A stretch of 64,000 nucleotides of DNA, taken from Paulownia fortunei. Taxonomy: Eukaryota; Streptophyta; Magnoliopsida; Lamiales; Paulowniaceae. The stretch spans positions 2,046,001-2,110,000 of the forward strand of contig JAGSPU010000052.1 of NCBI GenBank assembly GCA_019321725.1. The letters run 5' to 3'. A model generated the notes under the pieces. It was not told where the DNA came from. It saw only the letters and a list, made by a program, of their open reading frames with translations, and ran no database searches. Position 1 is the first letter of the stretch, and each line of letters starts with the position of its first letter. Both the position numbers and the translations under genes were made by a program. This document shows positions 1 through 13,200 of the stretch, in pieces.

Positions 1-538
1 AAAAAAGAATCGAGAGAAGCTAGCAAGCCAAAACAACTGGAGTTGACTTTGTTCTTTCAAAAAAAATCAACGTAAAATCATTTAAATTTTCATCAAGATC
101 GGCCTAGTATTAAATCCACACTGAATCTTGGCTACCTAAAGTTGAATATGAAATCACATTTGGATAAGTTAATTCTTCCCTCTGCCTACTTTAGGTTGCC
201 TTTAGAGGGTTTACTACAATATTATTCGTCGAAAAAGGATTAGATATTCTCTTGATTTGTAAGAATTTAGGAAAAAGTAACATATTTTTAGTGGTAGCAG
301 TTGCAAGAATGTGTGTAATAGTTGTATTTTAGTTAACAAGTGACATAAGCTCTTCCAACTCTTCAATAGTCTAATGGCCAATCTTAGCCTCATATGCTTG
401 GTGCATTTGTAGCTGGTCTCAGTGCTTACATTAGCAAATGCAAAAAGGTTTTTTTTTTTTTTTTTGGGCACTTTTTGAACTATTTATTTGGATAAATTGA
501 GGAAAAAAGGATTCACTTTACATATAACTTCTTCATAA
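1..538. other. Non-coding upstream DNA of the SMR-like gene
   Basis: This is AT-rich sequence without a convincing exon on either strand. The only open stretch, on the minus strand between 214 and 471, begins inside a poly-A/poly-T tract and has no recognisable domain. The interval probably holds the promoter and 5' UTR of the plus-strand gene that starts at 539. I could not assign a TATA box or transcription start with confidence. Confidence 0.5.
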
Positions 539-914
539 ATGGCCCCAAACATTAGTACAAGAATGTCAAAACATCATCAAAACCACAAGAAGCACATTAT
601 TGGATGTCAAAGCAAGGAGGTGATGGCAATTGAGTCCTCTTGTGAATTATGCTACAATGAGGATGATTTCAAGGGGAAAGAAATTTTGGATAATGCTTGT
701 TCGACACCAAAAGGTAAAAGATTCAAGATATCGGAAACCCTAATATGTCCATCAGCCCAAAAAGAGAAGATTAACAACAATTTGCTCGTCTAAACGATCG
801 TGTATTGAGTTTTTTACGCCTCCTGAACTGGAAATTTTTTTCTTGTGTGCATTTAGAATAATGTCTAGACCTAAGTTCTTAAATATATTCTTTTTTTTTT
901 CTTGTGCTCTTTAG
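539..914 (+). CDS. SMR: SIAMESE-RELATED (SMR) type cyclin-dependent kinase inhibitor, frame broken near 791
   Basis: SMR proteins are small, usually intronless plant inhibitors of CDK-cyclin complexes that slow division and promote endoreduplication. The first frame (ATG at 539, stop at 791-793) encodes 84 residues. Its second half carries an SMR-like segment, TPKGKRFKISETLICP (about residues 56-71). The conserved C-terminal motif is not in this frame but continues in another from about 792: CIEFFTPPELEIFF at roughly 801-842, closely resembling the FF.PP(D/E)(I/L)E(L/I)FF signature, with a stop at 912-914. One extra base in the GTCTAAACG stretch around 789-796 explains both halves. As written, the product lacks the motif and would probably be non-functional. 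This is either a true pseudogene or a one-base consensus error. Family assignment rests on motifs recalled from the family, not on an alignment. Confidence 0.7.
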
Positions 915-3900
915 AAAGAATGCCAAGTCATTCCATTTTCTTTTGGAAACTTAGAGATTGAAGATTTCTTTTTCTTTTTCTTTTTTGAATTTAATTCCAA
1001 TTTGGAGGTTATCATTGTAATGTTAGATCAGTCTTTATGCTGTGAGCTAGTTTTCTATCCAATGTATGTATATATTGAGTGTGTATTTGGTTTGTGTGAA
1101 ATAAACTAGGGTTTTGGTTTTTATTTCCCTCCCTTCACTCTTTCTTTTTCTCTTTCTTTTTGAATCACTATCTTTTAATAATGCTTAATTTTATGCACAT
1201 TAATTTGAGGCTAAATTATAAAAATTACTTTGGATGTGTAACTAATTACAAAAAAATCTTGTTAGTTTTCAAATTACAAATGCTTTCTTCAGGTTTGTAT
1301 TTATTTTACAAAATCCCCTTAATAAGTGTAAGTAGAAACAAGAGTATTTGTAATTTACAAACTTAAATGAGTTTTTCTATAAATAACCCTGTAATTCCCC
1401 TTAATTTGCTATAAATTGCTTAATGTTAACTCAATATCTTTCCAAGAAAACTTTTTCATAACGGCAAGAACATATATATATACATACGCACATATTCATT
1501 GGGAATCCAACATGGCGCCTCGCGCGATGCATTATACCTCGTAAGTATATAGATAATAATAATATCAAAATTACATATATTGTTAACGTAACTTAACAAT
1601 TTTGCACTAGTTTAACGCCTGATGAATATATTGCTTTGAAGATTTTTCTTTCGTTATAGTTCAAAAGAGTGCAATGTATATCAGATTTTATGCCCTAAAG
1701 ATGAACTTTCACTTCTTAGTCTAAAATTGGTTTAAAACCTATCTTAAGAATCGCTGTCAAGCTAGAAAAGGTTTAGAAATTTATTGTCATAGTGGATGCT
1801 CAATCAGAAAATGGTCCTATAATTATTTTCTGGCTAGGCCAGTGCAAGTAGGCCGTTACCTGGAAAGCCCAATCTAATTTAATTGGACTAGGAAATTTTT
1901 CATTCCCCCCCCCCCCCAAAAAAAAAAAAGGAAAGAAAGACAAAAAAAGAAAAAAAGAAAAGAAATGCTGCGTTGGTTGGTACTCTTTTCCTATTTTTTA
2001 AATAAGAAAGGAAAAATACTAAAATTAACATATTTTTTTTTTTAGTAGTAGATGCTCTACCCAGTACATATATTATATGTAGTATTCGTCCCTATTTTTT
2101 ACACATTCGTTCATGATACATCATGTATTGGGTGTATTATGAATACTACTCTATATATTATTTTTAAAATCAAATTGAACCAGCCAGTTTAACTGAAAAA
2201 TTATTTGTTAGTCTCGTCTATAAGTTTTAAATAATCGGATTTCCTTCAACTAGTCAAATTGACTTTTAATTTTAATTTTATTATTTATTTTTTTTAAAAA
2301 AAATTAAACTTAGTGTTTGTTATATATATATATATATATATATGAAGTTAATTTGTTAAATATTTTTTTTATTAAAATATATTATATAAAAAATATTTAT
2401 TATATTATTATTTATATAATATAATAAAAAATATAATTAATTTTGAATATATCAATTGGACCGACTGATTGAACTCCTAAGTCAGAGCAACATCGATTTA
2501 TGACTATGCAAATACGACTCTACATGCGACTTGGATTCTAAATTTTTTATAAAAAAAATCTAGAGAATGACACAAACAATTAGCTGACGGTCGCCGTCAG
2601 GAAGACCGTGAGGTGGTGTCGTGTTGCTGCTGGGGAAGCAGATTTCTGCCCAAAATGCCACCTAACACCTCGACAGGGCCCGCAACTTAACGGCGTAGGA
2701 CCGTCGTCTAACCGTTGAGTCACTCAACACGTGGCCTTCAGCAGACTGTGGTGTGTGTGGGGTTCCATTTTTGGGTAGAGGGCGGGACACGTAGTCACCT
2801 TGTTGTGGGACTCAATCATTGGCGTTTAATTATTGGTGTAAATGCTATTCTTATGACGAATTTGCCCCTCTTTACTTTTTATATGAACCAAAGAAGACTT
2901 TCACTAGAGGAAAGGCCACAAAAGTTTACCAATTTGCAATTTTAATTTTTAAATGAGAACAAGATGATTCTTCTTGAGTTTTGATTTCACAATTGATTAT
3001 AGAAAAAGTACTATTAATTTAAAATTATTAATATTCCAATTACATTTGCAAACAACACACGACCAAATAAATGAAACGTGAGAGAATAAAAAATTCAAAA
3101 AAAATATTATTAGATTTGTGTATGTTGGGAAAAAACCAAGCACACATTTGCTTGAAAACGTCTAAATAATGAGGCTTCATGTTTTACGTTTATTATCATA
3201 TGTAATTTATTATTTTTGTATACTCATTTAAATTGTAGTACAAAATTTTTAGTCATTATTCAACTATTAAATTGATATTACACCACTAATTATTAACTAC
3301 TATTTTTAAGAATAAGAGAATAAAAATATATAAAATTTACATCTTTTTAATTCTCATTAAATTTTACTATATCGGATCAAAATAGCACTACAATTTTAAA
3401 GGGAGTTCAAAAATATACTATAAGATTGAAATATACATATCTTATGAGACCACCTAACTTTTTCATCAAAAATTAAAGGGTTTAGTTACCTAAACAAACC
3501 CTGAAATATGGTTATATTATCAAAAAATATCTTTATTTTTGGAAAATAACATTGAGACCCCCCTACTAAAGTCTATCGAACAAAAAGGTGAATGAAAAGA
3601 GCAAAATTATTTTTTTGCCCCTTTTGATGAAAAAAGGAAGTGATAAAATGGAAGGGAATAAAAAAGAAAAAGAAACAAATTTACATATGTTTTTTTGTTG
3701 TTTTGAATTTTTTAATTAGTAGTTATATATTTATCATAACTAATGGGTTTTCTTTAGTCATTATTGAACTATTAAATTTTTAATTTGGTTTCACAGTAAA
3801 AAAAATAACTCAATTGTATGATAGAATAATTAATTTGACTATATTTCTTAGTGCAATAATAAAACTTAGTAAACTTAAAAAAATCATTTTACTTGAATTT

Positions 3901-4400
3901 ATTATTTAATTAATTAAAATAAATAACTTATTTGATAATTTAATTAATCAAAATAAACAGTTATTAATTATTTAGTTGTTTGAGTAGTTAAACACAATCA
4001 CTTATAATAGTTAAGAATTAATTACTCATTATACCAATTTTATTTTCTTTGAATAAATAGAGAAGAATAGCTTAATAAAATTATATTACATTCACACCCC
4101 CTAAGTATATAGTAATAATATCCAAGCCCGCTAATGTGGAAATAAATTTTTGTCCATAAAAATTGGCCAAACCTGAAGACCAGATATTCTTGAAAAACAA
4201 TCTCTTATTTGACTAATATCATCAATTTCTAAACTAAAGAATTTCAAATGATGGAATTTATAATGAAAACATCGGTATTTCAAAAAACAAAGTAATTTTT
4301 TAATAATATAATTAAATCACAAGGGTATTTTTGTTATTATCCCAAAATTAAAATGTCAATTGCCATATTTAGCAAGGGAAATAAGGACAGGGAAGTAATT
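915..4400. other. Intergenic region, AT-rich, no gene recognised
   Basis: This is about 3.5 kb between the SMR-like gene and the NF-YA transcription unit. It contains a poly-C/poly-A/poly-G-A tract near 1907-1965, an AT-dinucleotide run near 2322-2343 and many A/T homopolymers. One noticeably GC-richer island lies at about 2570-2860 and is listed separately. The small open frames here are low complexity or lack any domain, and I regard none as coding. Confidence 0.5.
2584..2735. promoter_or_regulatory. GC-richer island with two perfect inverted repeats, a TGAGTCA motif and a G-box/ABRE core
   Basis: Within this short island are a 7-bp inverted repeat with a 3-nt loop (2584-2600, arms CTGACGG and CCGTCAG) and a 15-bp palindrome GTTGAGTCACTCAAC (2714-2728). 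The palindrome contains TGAGTCA, the core bound by many bZIP factors, and directly overlaps CACGTGGC (2728-2735), the ABRE/G-box core. The motifs are seen directly; a regulatory role is inference. The nearest downstream transcription unit is NF-YA, about 1.7 kb away, so it could equally be the edge of a decayed element or of an unrecognised gene. Confidence 0.3.
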
Positions 4401-4658
4401 TAAGGCAAGAGCTCAGTCTAACCGAACAGCCATTCTTGTTTCTAATTTTCTCTCATGGAGTTCAAAGGTTTTTTATTATTCGAACACTTCAAATCAGGGA
4501 CATCACTATCATCGTATATTGTCTTTTGATGAGCATCATCAGAGGGACACGCACCCCGCCCACCCCACAAAATACATATGCATGTAGCATTTATTCAGCT
4601 GTTAACCAAGCAAAGAGAAATTGACCTCATTGCATGAAGAACATTCTTCTTAACTTCA
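4400..4658 (+). other. NF-YA: Probable 5' UTR exon of the NF-YA gene
   Basis: An intron donor GTAAGT is visible at 4659-4664, and no convincing coding frame joins to the first coding exon at about 6695-6704. Long 5' UTR introns are common in plant NF-YA genes, which fits the roughly 2.0 kb gap before the initiator ATG. The left edge is a guess because the transcription start was not identified. The short open frame at 4436-4624 is probably untranslated leader. Confidence 0.4.
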
Positions 4659-6703
4659 GTAAGTATGTGTTTACATTTGTGTTTGATCTTCATCTTCAAT
4701 TGATTCTATGGGATAATCAGTTGATGATTGAATTCAGCATGGAATTTTCTACCATAAATCAGTGAACTTTCTTCATTCTTTTGGCTTTTTTGTGTGTGTT
4801 TCTGTTTATTTTCCAAGTCTTTCTATATTCTGATTATGGATTCATATCTTTTGATTTGTTTAGCCAGGTGGGATTATGTTGTTTTCCCCCCTCCTTGATT
4901 AGCTATTTAATTCTATGAGAAAGAAATGATTGGTTCCTGAGATAATTCATTATGAATTGTATATCTAATTTTGATTGAATTAATGAAAGATTGTGAATGT
5001 TTTCTCAGGCCATTGATGTGTTGTTTTCCCTATCTGGGAAAAGGAAGGGATGGGTTAAAATTTCTATTTTCCGAGGGGGTTACTTCCTAATGATTGTCTA
5101 ATCTATCTATATGCATGGTAGATGTGTATGTTATACTGATGTTGAAAAATAAACTTAAGTTACTTGAAATCTGATTTGAGATTCAGTGCTGAACATTTTT
5201 TTTTATTAATTGGATCCATTCGACTTGCTTAGTTAAAAAATTGTATAATAATAGCAAGTTAATGGAGCTCTTGGCTAGGATTAATCTTTATTAAAATTTG
5301 TTTAATGTTTTAACCATCAAATTGAACTAAAATGCATCTTCAATTTTTGAAAGGAACTTATAACAAACTTGAACAAGGTGATGTTCATCTTGGCTTTTGT
5401 TAAACCCATATTGTTTATTTGTTCAATTTTGTTGTGATGAAGAAAATGATAGTCCTATTTTTGTTCTTGCAAACATTTTAGTGTCACTCTTGATTACTAT
5501 ATTCATATCTCCATGCAACAAGGGGAAACAACTATTGTTGAATAAATGGAATCATCAATTAATTGTATGGTCAAGTTGAGATAAAAATTAAATGTTTCCT
5601 CAGATTCTGAATTTGTGAGACATTTTCCTCAATAAACGTTTGATGGTCAGTAAAACGAGGAAAATGATCAAAAGGTATCCCTGAAAATCTTGAGGGTAAC
5701 CAAGTTTTGGAAACCTTACAAAATAAAATTTCTGTGCAAGACTTAGGATTTGTGAATTTTGTATAATTGTTCAAAGGTGATGGGACAATGTGATTCAAAT
5801 GGATAATTTGCTCATTCAAAAGACTTAGAGTTAATACATCCAAAATATCTCATGTAATCCAACTTTACTCCATAACTTGGATATAGTGCTAATATCCTTA
5901 GGACAGTAACCCCTAAGGTACTGAAAAGGACTTAATGACATTGGCAGTTTTTTAGCCTAGTTTCACATTGTTTTTTCACCTGAAGGTAAGCTTTAATATC
6001 TTTCACATTTTTTACCTTACAACAAAATTCCTTGCTCTTCACTATTACTGTTTTATTAGTAGTCGGAGGTCATTAGGGAGCATGACACTGCTCATCTGGC
6101 CTTTTGTTTGTGATATGATTGTTCCTGAACTCAAGACCTGGTGATCAAGTTTGCTGATTGGCCCTTGATATCGAATTCCGTATAATTTTTTCTTTTAAAA
6201 AAGTTCAAAAGGTTAATTAATGAAATCTATAAATGCCGTATGATTCTTTCTAAACTGCATGGGTGTGTTTGGGATTTATGCCTGAATTTGGGGACTTGAC
6301 AAGGGTTACCTTTATTTTTGTTTTATGTCGAAAGACTCAAACTAAGACATTTTAATATCAACTTTGCACTTGTGCTCTGTAATCTATATAAAATCTTCTC
6401 AAGACTTACTTTTGTTAATAAGCAAATGTAATATTGATAAGATCATCTTGACCACTAGCTATTATCAATGTTTGTTATCTCACATTGATTTTCTTTGTAT
6501 ATCTATGATGAGGACATGCATGTGTGTACTTGCACCTATGGAGTGTCATGTATTTGATTTTTTTAAGTACCATACTGTACCCCTATTCTTGAAGCATTAT
6601 GTTGTACTCTATGTTCACAATGCTGAAGATCATATTCGTTATTTCTTTGGCGCTATGTTTTTGGTTTCTTTTGACAATGTTGTATGACCAATAGGTAGGC
6701 ATT

Positions 6704-9700
6704 ATGCAACAGCAGCCAGATAAAAGAGAGCAACATGAATTTGATGCAAAAGGCTATACCTTATCCACAGCTGGTTCACAAGGTTGGCATTATAGTATTG
6801 GAGACAATTTTGTGTCACCGAACACACTATCAAGAAGCACATTGGGTGTGACTTCTGTGAATCAGAAAAATACTTGTTGGTTCGGTGGACAAATTTCTGA
6901 AATGCGAGATTCAGGTGCCAAAACATTTATAATGGTTTCTTAAATTTCTCCTTCCTCATGTTCTCCAATTACGAATCATTCCACGAGACTATATAACCAT
7001 TTTGATGTTTCCATATTTAAAATTTCTGTATTTTGTCGTTGCAGTTGTGGTTGTTTAGACTATGATCACAAAGGCATGATGAAGTGAAATTCTTGCAGAG
7101 GTTTTGTGTGTATATGTTGAGTACTTTGAAATTTAATTTGAGTCAGACTTTAAAAAGGCTGTAAGTGTTACATTTTTTAAGTTAAATTACAAAATATTGG
7201 TCGAGTGATATACCCTTTTTAAGGTGAAACAAGTGAAAATATTGTCTGAAGTTAGTAGCCATCCATTTTGATCAGTGATGCTCCTAAATAACAAAATAAT
7301 ATAGCCAGACAAACATTTCCATCATAATGGATTGAGATGCTTTTGTCACTTGTCCCTTTATTCCTGGCACATATTGTGAATATATCTTAAATCGAGTCAA
7401 GAGAAATCAAATATCCTCTGTCTTTCTCCAATTCCACATAAACCTTACCCTATTTTTTTGTAACATATGAAGTACCATATATTACTGTTTCTATTTGTAT
7501 TGTGATGAAGATTAGGAGAATTCTTATGTTGTCTAATCTCTGTGATTGTATGTAATGAATATGATTGGAAGCACTAAGAATCTTTTTTTTTTTTTTTTTT
7601 CCTTATATGATTTCATTGAGGATGTGTTTTATGCATCAATTCATGTAATTCATGCTGAAACTAACGAAATTTTATATTCAGTGTTCAGGCAGGAGCATGG
7701 ATCTGTTGCATCATCCATAGTGCTTCCTACAATGGGTGAAGATTTAATGCAAGAAACCCAACGAGATCAAGTTGGCAGCTCAAATGTGAGAACACTGCAT
7801 TTGTTTGGACCTGTCAACTAGTTTTTATAGGACTAATGAGTTTTTAGTTTGAATATTTATTAACTGTCCCATTGTTTTCAGGCATGCACCTCATATTCTT
7901 ATTTAGAACCACGTTTCAGGGATAGAATGTGCTAATGGTCGTCCAGAGTTGGTATCTGGTTTACTCAGCACGTGTTGCGCTAAAACTATTAGATCCTAAT
8001 TAGAGTCTAATACATATTATGAATTTATACTATAATTTTCTGGTGAGCACAATTACTTTTATTGCCAATATTGCAGGCACTTAAAACTTTAGCCCTGGCA
8101 GAAAATGAAAATCAATATTTTCTAGAAGTTTGCTTTGGTTTGTTGTATGAGCTATAGAGTATCACAGGGGTGAGGCACCTTTGTGAAAAATTGTTAGACG
8201 GAAGTCAAATGTGGCTATATAAGAGAGTAGTATTCACAGTACTCTGTAGAATCTAGCCTTCTCAGTTCCAAATAGTGATAAGAGCTCATAACAAACAATC
8301 AAAAGTAACAATGACATATGCACAACAATAGTGGCAAATACATTCAGTGCAGTCTTTTAACAAGACTTTGAGGATGACCGTATTGAGATTGAAGTCAAAA
8401 GTAACCATAATGCATGTAAAAAAAGAGCAATATAATTAATGATTCCGTGAATACATGGATGGATATTGACATTTGATTTTTCACCAAGTATGAAGCCACT
8501 TATAGGGTAGTCACTAGTACTTATAAGATTTATGGAACTGTAATATCCATGAAAATTTTTGCTGCAAACTTCTCTGAAATGGACACTACGGTTATGTTTC
8601 TCATGTTGTCTGGGCGTGCACTGCTCTGCTGTCAACGCTCTTTAGCCAGATTGCTATTTTCTTGATGTATCTAGTACTTTTGCTAATCTTGAATTATCAA
8701 AAATGTTTCTGATAATCTCATCTTAACTCCAATGTTCTTCTGAGGTTGCTCATTCTGTCTGAGTCAAATATCTAGACCCTTATATATTCATTTAGCACCT
8801 TTTCCTAATTCTGAAGAGTATGATCTGAACCTGGTCAAATCTTTTTTAAGTACTTCATTGTACCACCTTTGTGTATTATGGATAAAACTGCTGTGGAGGA
8901 AATGCTGAAATATTGGTAGAATTCCCCTTTGATATTCTTAAATGGTGCAACGTAATTATTATTTATTTAAATAAACTTAAATATGCTAAAAGTCAGAATT
9001 CTGTCTGATATCTGATAATATTGTTCAAAGTAGTACTACTTTCTCTGTAATATGTCTAATATATGATTATGTATTAATCTTCCAGATATACCCAGAGTTA
9101 CATGGAGTGCCTCATTATAGAACGAATTCGCCCTTTGTATTGTCCGAGGAGCCTGTTTATGTGAATGCCAAACAGTACCATGCAATTCTGAGGCGAAGAC
9201 AATTGCGTGCAAAGGCAGAAATGGAAAATAAAGCGACGAGAGTTAGAAAGGTTTGGATTATCAATTCTTGGATTATAAGCGTATGTTCATGGATTAAATC
9301 TAATACGTCAACATTTGTGTACTGAACTAAAGTTTCTTTATCCAAACCAAGAGAAGTTACTTTTAGTAGTTTTGAAAATTATATATATACCCTGATATGT
9401 TGCCTGCTTCTGTCTAAGAATACGACTCTTCACGAGACCTACATATTTAGAAAACTAAGAATCTTTTTTCTGTTTGGTAACTTTACATGTTCAAACTTAA
9501 GGTAATGACAGATTACCTGTTTTTCCTTGATGGCTGAGTATTTGTGCCCCAACTCAGATGTTATGGCTATTTCAAAATTTGCCATACTCTTACAATGATT
9601 GTCGAAATTCTTGCCTGTGGTTTTAAACCAATAATAAGTTTATGCTTCTCTCTTTTATCAGCCTTATCTTCATGAATCTCGGCATTTGCACGCCCTGAGA

Positions 9701-9940
9701 AGGGCCAGAGGATGCGGGGGTCGTTTTATTAACACGAAGAAGCCTGATACCACAGCTGGTAAGGCTACTCGTGAGGAAGGCAACCGCATTGGTGATTCTT
9801 CACCAGATTCTGGATATACACCGTCGGTCCCTTCTGGACTAGTCGAGCGTGGTAATGAATTCAAGAGGCTTTCAGTTCAAGAAACTAATGGTGTGGGATT
9901 CTTCCAATGGACCTGCCATAAACGTTTTTCGTCCGGTTGA
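6704..9940 (+). CDS. NF-YA: Nuclear transcription factor Y subunit A (CCAAT-binding, HAP2 type)
   Basis: NF-YA is the sequence-specific subunit of the NF-Y trimer, which binds CCAAT boxes in the nucleus. Exons deduced: 6704 to 6879 or 6914, 7689-7785, 7882-7951, 9086-9250 and 9662-9940. Exon 5 carries the NF-YB/NF-YC interaction helix ([18 protein letters not shown]). Exon 6 opens with the DNA-binding part [20 protein letters not shown], joined in phase across the intron at 9251-9661. The upstream exons encode the variable N-terminus ([12 protein letters not shown]...) and the usual SYxYLxP linker. Two problems are visible. Exon 4 (7882-7951) is 70 nt where 69 would keep frame and reads into TAA at about 7933, as if one base were extra. 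The donor of the first coding exon is ambiguous: CAG|GTGCCA at 6915 gives the wrong phase, while GTTCGG at 6880 gives the right phase but is weaker. The gene may therefore be functional with a sequence error, or mis-modelled at its N-terminal half. The C-terminal domain assignment is firm. Confidence 0.82.
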
Positions 9941-10270
9941 TGACTTTTGAATGGCAAAGTTGAGGAAATTTCTTCATATACATGGATCTGATAACAGTTC
10001 TTTCTGTAATGTGACATTATCTAAGGCCGTCGACGTTATCTGTGTACATTATAGAGTAATTTGATGTAAAAATTTTGCTTTGTCATGTCAAGCTATCAAG
10101 TCTTGAGATCTTATGTAAAGAAATTATACGTGTAACCATGACGATATTGTATAACAAGATGGTGTATATTGATGATTTTCTTGCCTCTTTGTTTGTTATT
10201 GTACAAAGAATAGTACAGCATGGGAGGGCTCTATCACAATTTTTTCTTGTTTTGGAGTTTGAGTTCTGAG
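9941..10270 (+). other. NF-YA: 3' UTR of the NF-YA gene
   Basis: This T-rich sequence follows the TGA at 9938-9940 and has no further exon signal. The open frame at 10075-10269 has no domain and is taken as untranslated. The 3' end was not determined. Confidence 0.4.
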
Positions 10271-13200
10271 TTTATATAATTGAAAACTTGGTAACCAACC
10301 TAAAGAAACAAAAAAGGACAAGGAAGAAACAAAAGAACTTGCAAGTTTAAACTATCAGCTAATGCTAAATTGAATAAATTTGTTATCCCATCATCAATTT
10401 GATGGTTACATGGGAGTTTTTTTTGTTTTGTTTTTTTTTAATGCCTTTTTTTTGTAACTTTATTGGGGTGTTTTTTAATGTGATAGGGATGGGCATGGGA
10501 ACCTAAAATCATGGGCAACTGGGAAAGAACACAGCAAAACAACCACTTGTGTACCCTGGATTCTTAGACCCCCCAGTCCATTGAATTTTCATGGATACAT
10601 GCATTCTTGAATTGTCAGCAATGAGGCCTATTCAGTTACCCTCTGCACATGAATCAGAGTTTCTGTAAGTTTCTATTTTTGATTCAATAGAAACAAAAAT
10701 AGATGATAATTTTAAAATTCTCTATTTTTTTAAACTCTGTTTTTTTTTTCCAGTTTTCTTGCCTGTAATTTTCTAGTGAAACTCTTATCTTCTAAATGTT
10801 TTATTTTTTCTAATTTTTTAATGAAGTTTTTATCTTTTATATGAATTTTTGTCACACACTATTATAAAGATATTATTTAATGATAACTGAGAATGTTATT
10901 CTAAAGTCTAGTAGTACTATTACTATGTATGTATCAACTATTAAGACATCTATAGTATATAGTTAATGTTAAATGCAGGATCCTACCTCATATAATAACT
11001 TTGAATAATTGTAATTATAATATTCGAAAATTAATTAGCATGTTGGGTTGAAAAAATAATTTATTCACGTTCAATTTATTTTTTTATTTCTCACAATTAT
11101 TTAGCATATTTACAACTTTTATATAGTGTTTACGAACACTCTAAAAAAAAAACTTCTAATTCGTGGCTCTGTCATCTGTGAACACTAGTCACCTCTTGGG
11201 TACAATTTGTTTAGGGAAAATTCGAGTCCACCCTTTTGGCAAGATAATCGGCTTGTCATCAAACAGTTTAAATCTGATTATATATTAACAAAATTAATAG
11301 TTTAACTTGTTCTTAGTCCTGAGCATTATACAAGCATGTTTTGGTTATAGTTAGACTTTGAATTTTTTAGTTATTTTTTACATTACAGTTTATTCGTTCA
11401 AATCGATTTCGAAATGAAATATTGAAATTCAGAAAAATTTGTGACACTAACATACATTATGTTTACTGTGATGGCCATCAATTGAAACATTTCGATACTT
11501 AAGTTAGTTCAGGTCAATAAATCAATACGAACTGTTATATAAAGTGAACATGATGTAAAAATTACCTTATGACATTTATTCCTTCCTTCGTTCGGTCGAA
11601 ATGGTCGGTGCGGAAGCTCAACTGCTTTTGAAGCTTTCCATTAGCTGATTCATATAGACAATACGTGATAGGATTCGAATGTTTCAATTTCATCGATTCT
11701 TAAGTTCCATCATTTTGAAGCATCAATGGTCGGCCCTATACAAAAAAGAAAACTCGGTCTTTAGATTATTTTGACATTTTGATAATTTATTAAGGACAAA
11801 TTTGTCATTTCATTATACCTATTTGATCTTGAATTTGACATAATAATATCAGCATATTATTTACAATCACAGCATTACGAATCCAACAAGAATAGATCCA
11901 TCGAATTTCACAATTGATTATATGAATCTAAACCAATTTGTTTCAAATTGAAAATCCAATTAACCGACAACTGGACTGGAAATTAAGCGTAGTTGCTCAC
12001 TTTGGGTCACAGTCAGCAGTCAGCACCATGCCAGCCGCTTTTTCGGCTGAAGCGAAAGCTGGTGGGCTCACCATTGAGAAAAGCATCAACGGCCATAAGC
12101 GATTGGCTCCAAAAGGCTTAGCTGGTTTCTAACAACTTGTGGGCGCTTTTATGTGGGGAAAGAATTTTAGTCTCCTTCACAAATAAAATAATATTGAACA
12201 ATAAATTTTTTAATCCTTCCACAATATGTTACTAATATTGGGCTATTATTTATCAAGAATGCTGCTACTATGTCCTTTTCTTTTAAATTTTATTTATTTT
12301 TGATTCCATATTCCAACAGTTGGTACAAAGCTGAATTATAAAAATTATTTTTGAAATTTAATCTAATTACAAAAAAAATTCAATTATCTTTCAAAATTAA
12401 AAATACCCCTTAAAGACTTATCTTTGCTATAAAAATACCATCAATAAATGTAATTTATAAAAAAAATTAAAAAAATATATTTGTAATTCATAAATTTAAA
12501 TATTTTTTTTTAATAATAACACAAGCTTGTAATTCACGCAATCCTTTATGCTCATGTAGGTAGGTGAATTTCGAATCAAGAGTACATATTTTTGTTGGCA
12601 AGTTGGGATGAGATAAACATCCCAATTAATCACTTCAATCTGGTCAAATCATTATCCACACTTGATAATTTATGGCAACTAGGCATTGCAAATGATTAAA
12701 GATTTGCCAACATGGTCATCACATCAATTTGCTACTCATGTCATGTCATGTCAAATTTTAACCTATTTGTACCACTATGAAGCCATATTTGATCAACATT
12801 GCAGGATACCAAACTTATAAATGAATGATTATTTTGCAATTGGAAACCCCTTTCTCATTTATTCACTCTTAAATTTGAAAATGAACTTCTTTCTGCTATT
12901 GGCTCAAAATCCTTGTGTATTCATGTATGCACATGGCCAGCCATGTGGTGCTGCCTTGGGGGACACTGACAAGCATCGTGCAGGTGAACAGCCAATGGGA
13001 CTCAAAGAGTTGATGAATGCAAGGGACTTGCATGTTGTAATGTTGGACGAGTCTTAATTAAACCGAAACATACTTAAACAATCATGTGCATCATAATCAT
13101 ACAATGTATAAATAGTGAGTGAAAACATGTGGTAGTCCATTATCAGCTGAAATACCAAGAAAAACAGAGTACAGAAGTTACCATCCCAAATTTGAAAGCC

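Noticed and set aside
11938..12132. 64-aa open frame with fairly balanced composition
   Set aside because: No domain, no splice partner and no recognisable family; the sequence also contains a small CAGCCG/CGGCTG hairpin. Not enough to call a gene.
12821..13057. 78-aa open frame upstream of the guanylate kinase 3' end
   Set aside because: AT-rich first half, no motif, and no conserved partner exon; probably chance.
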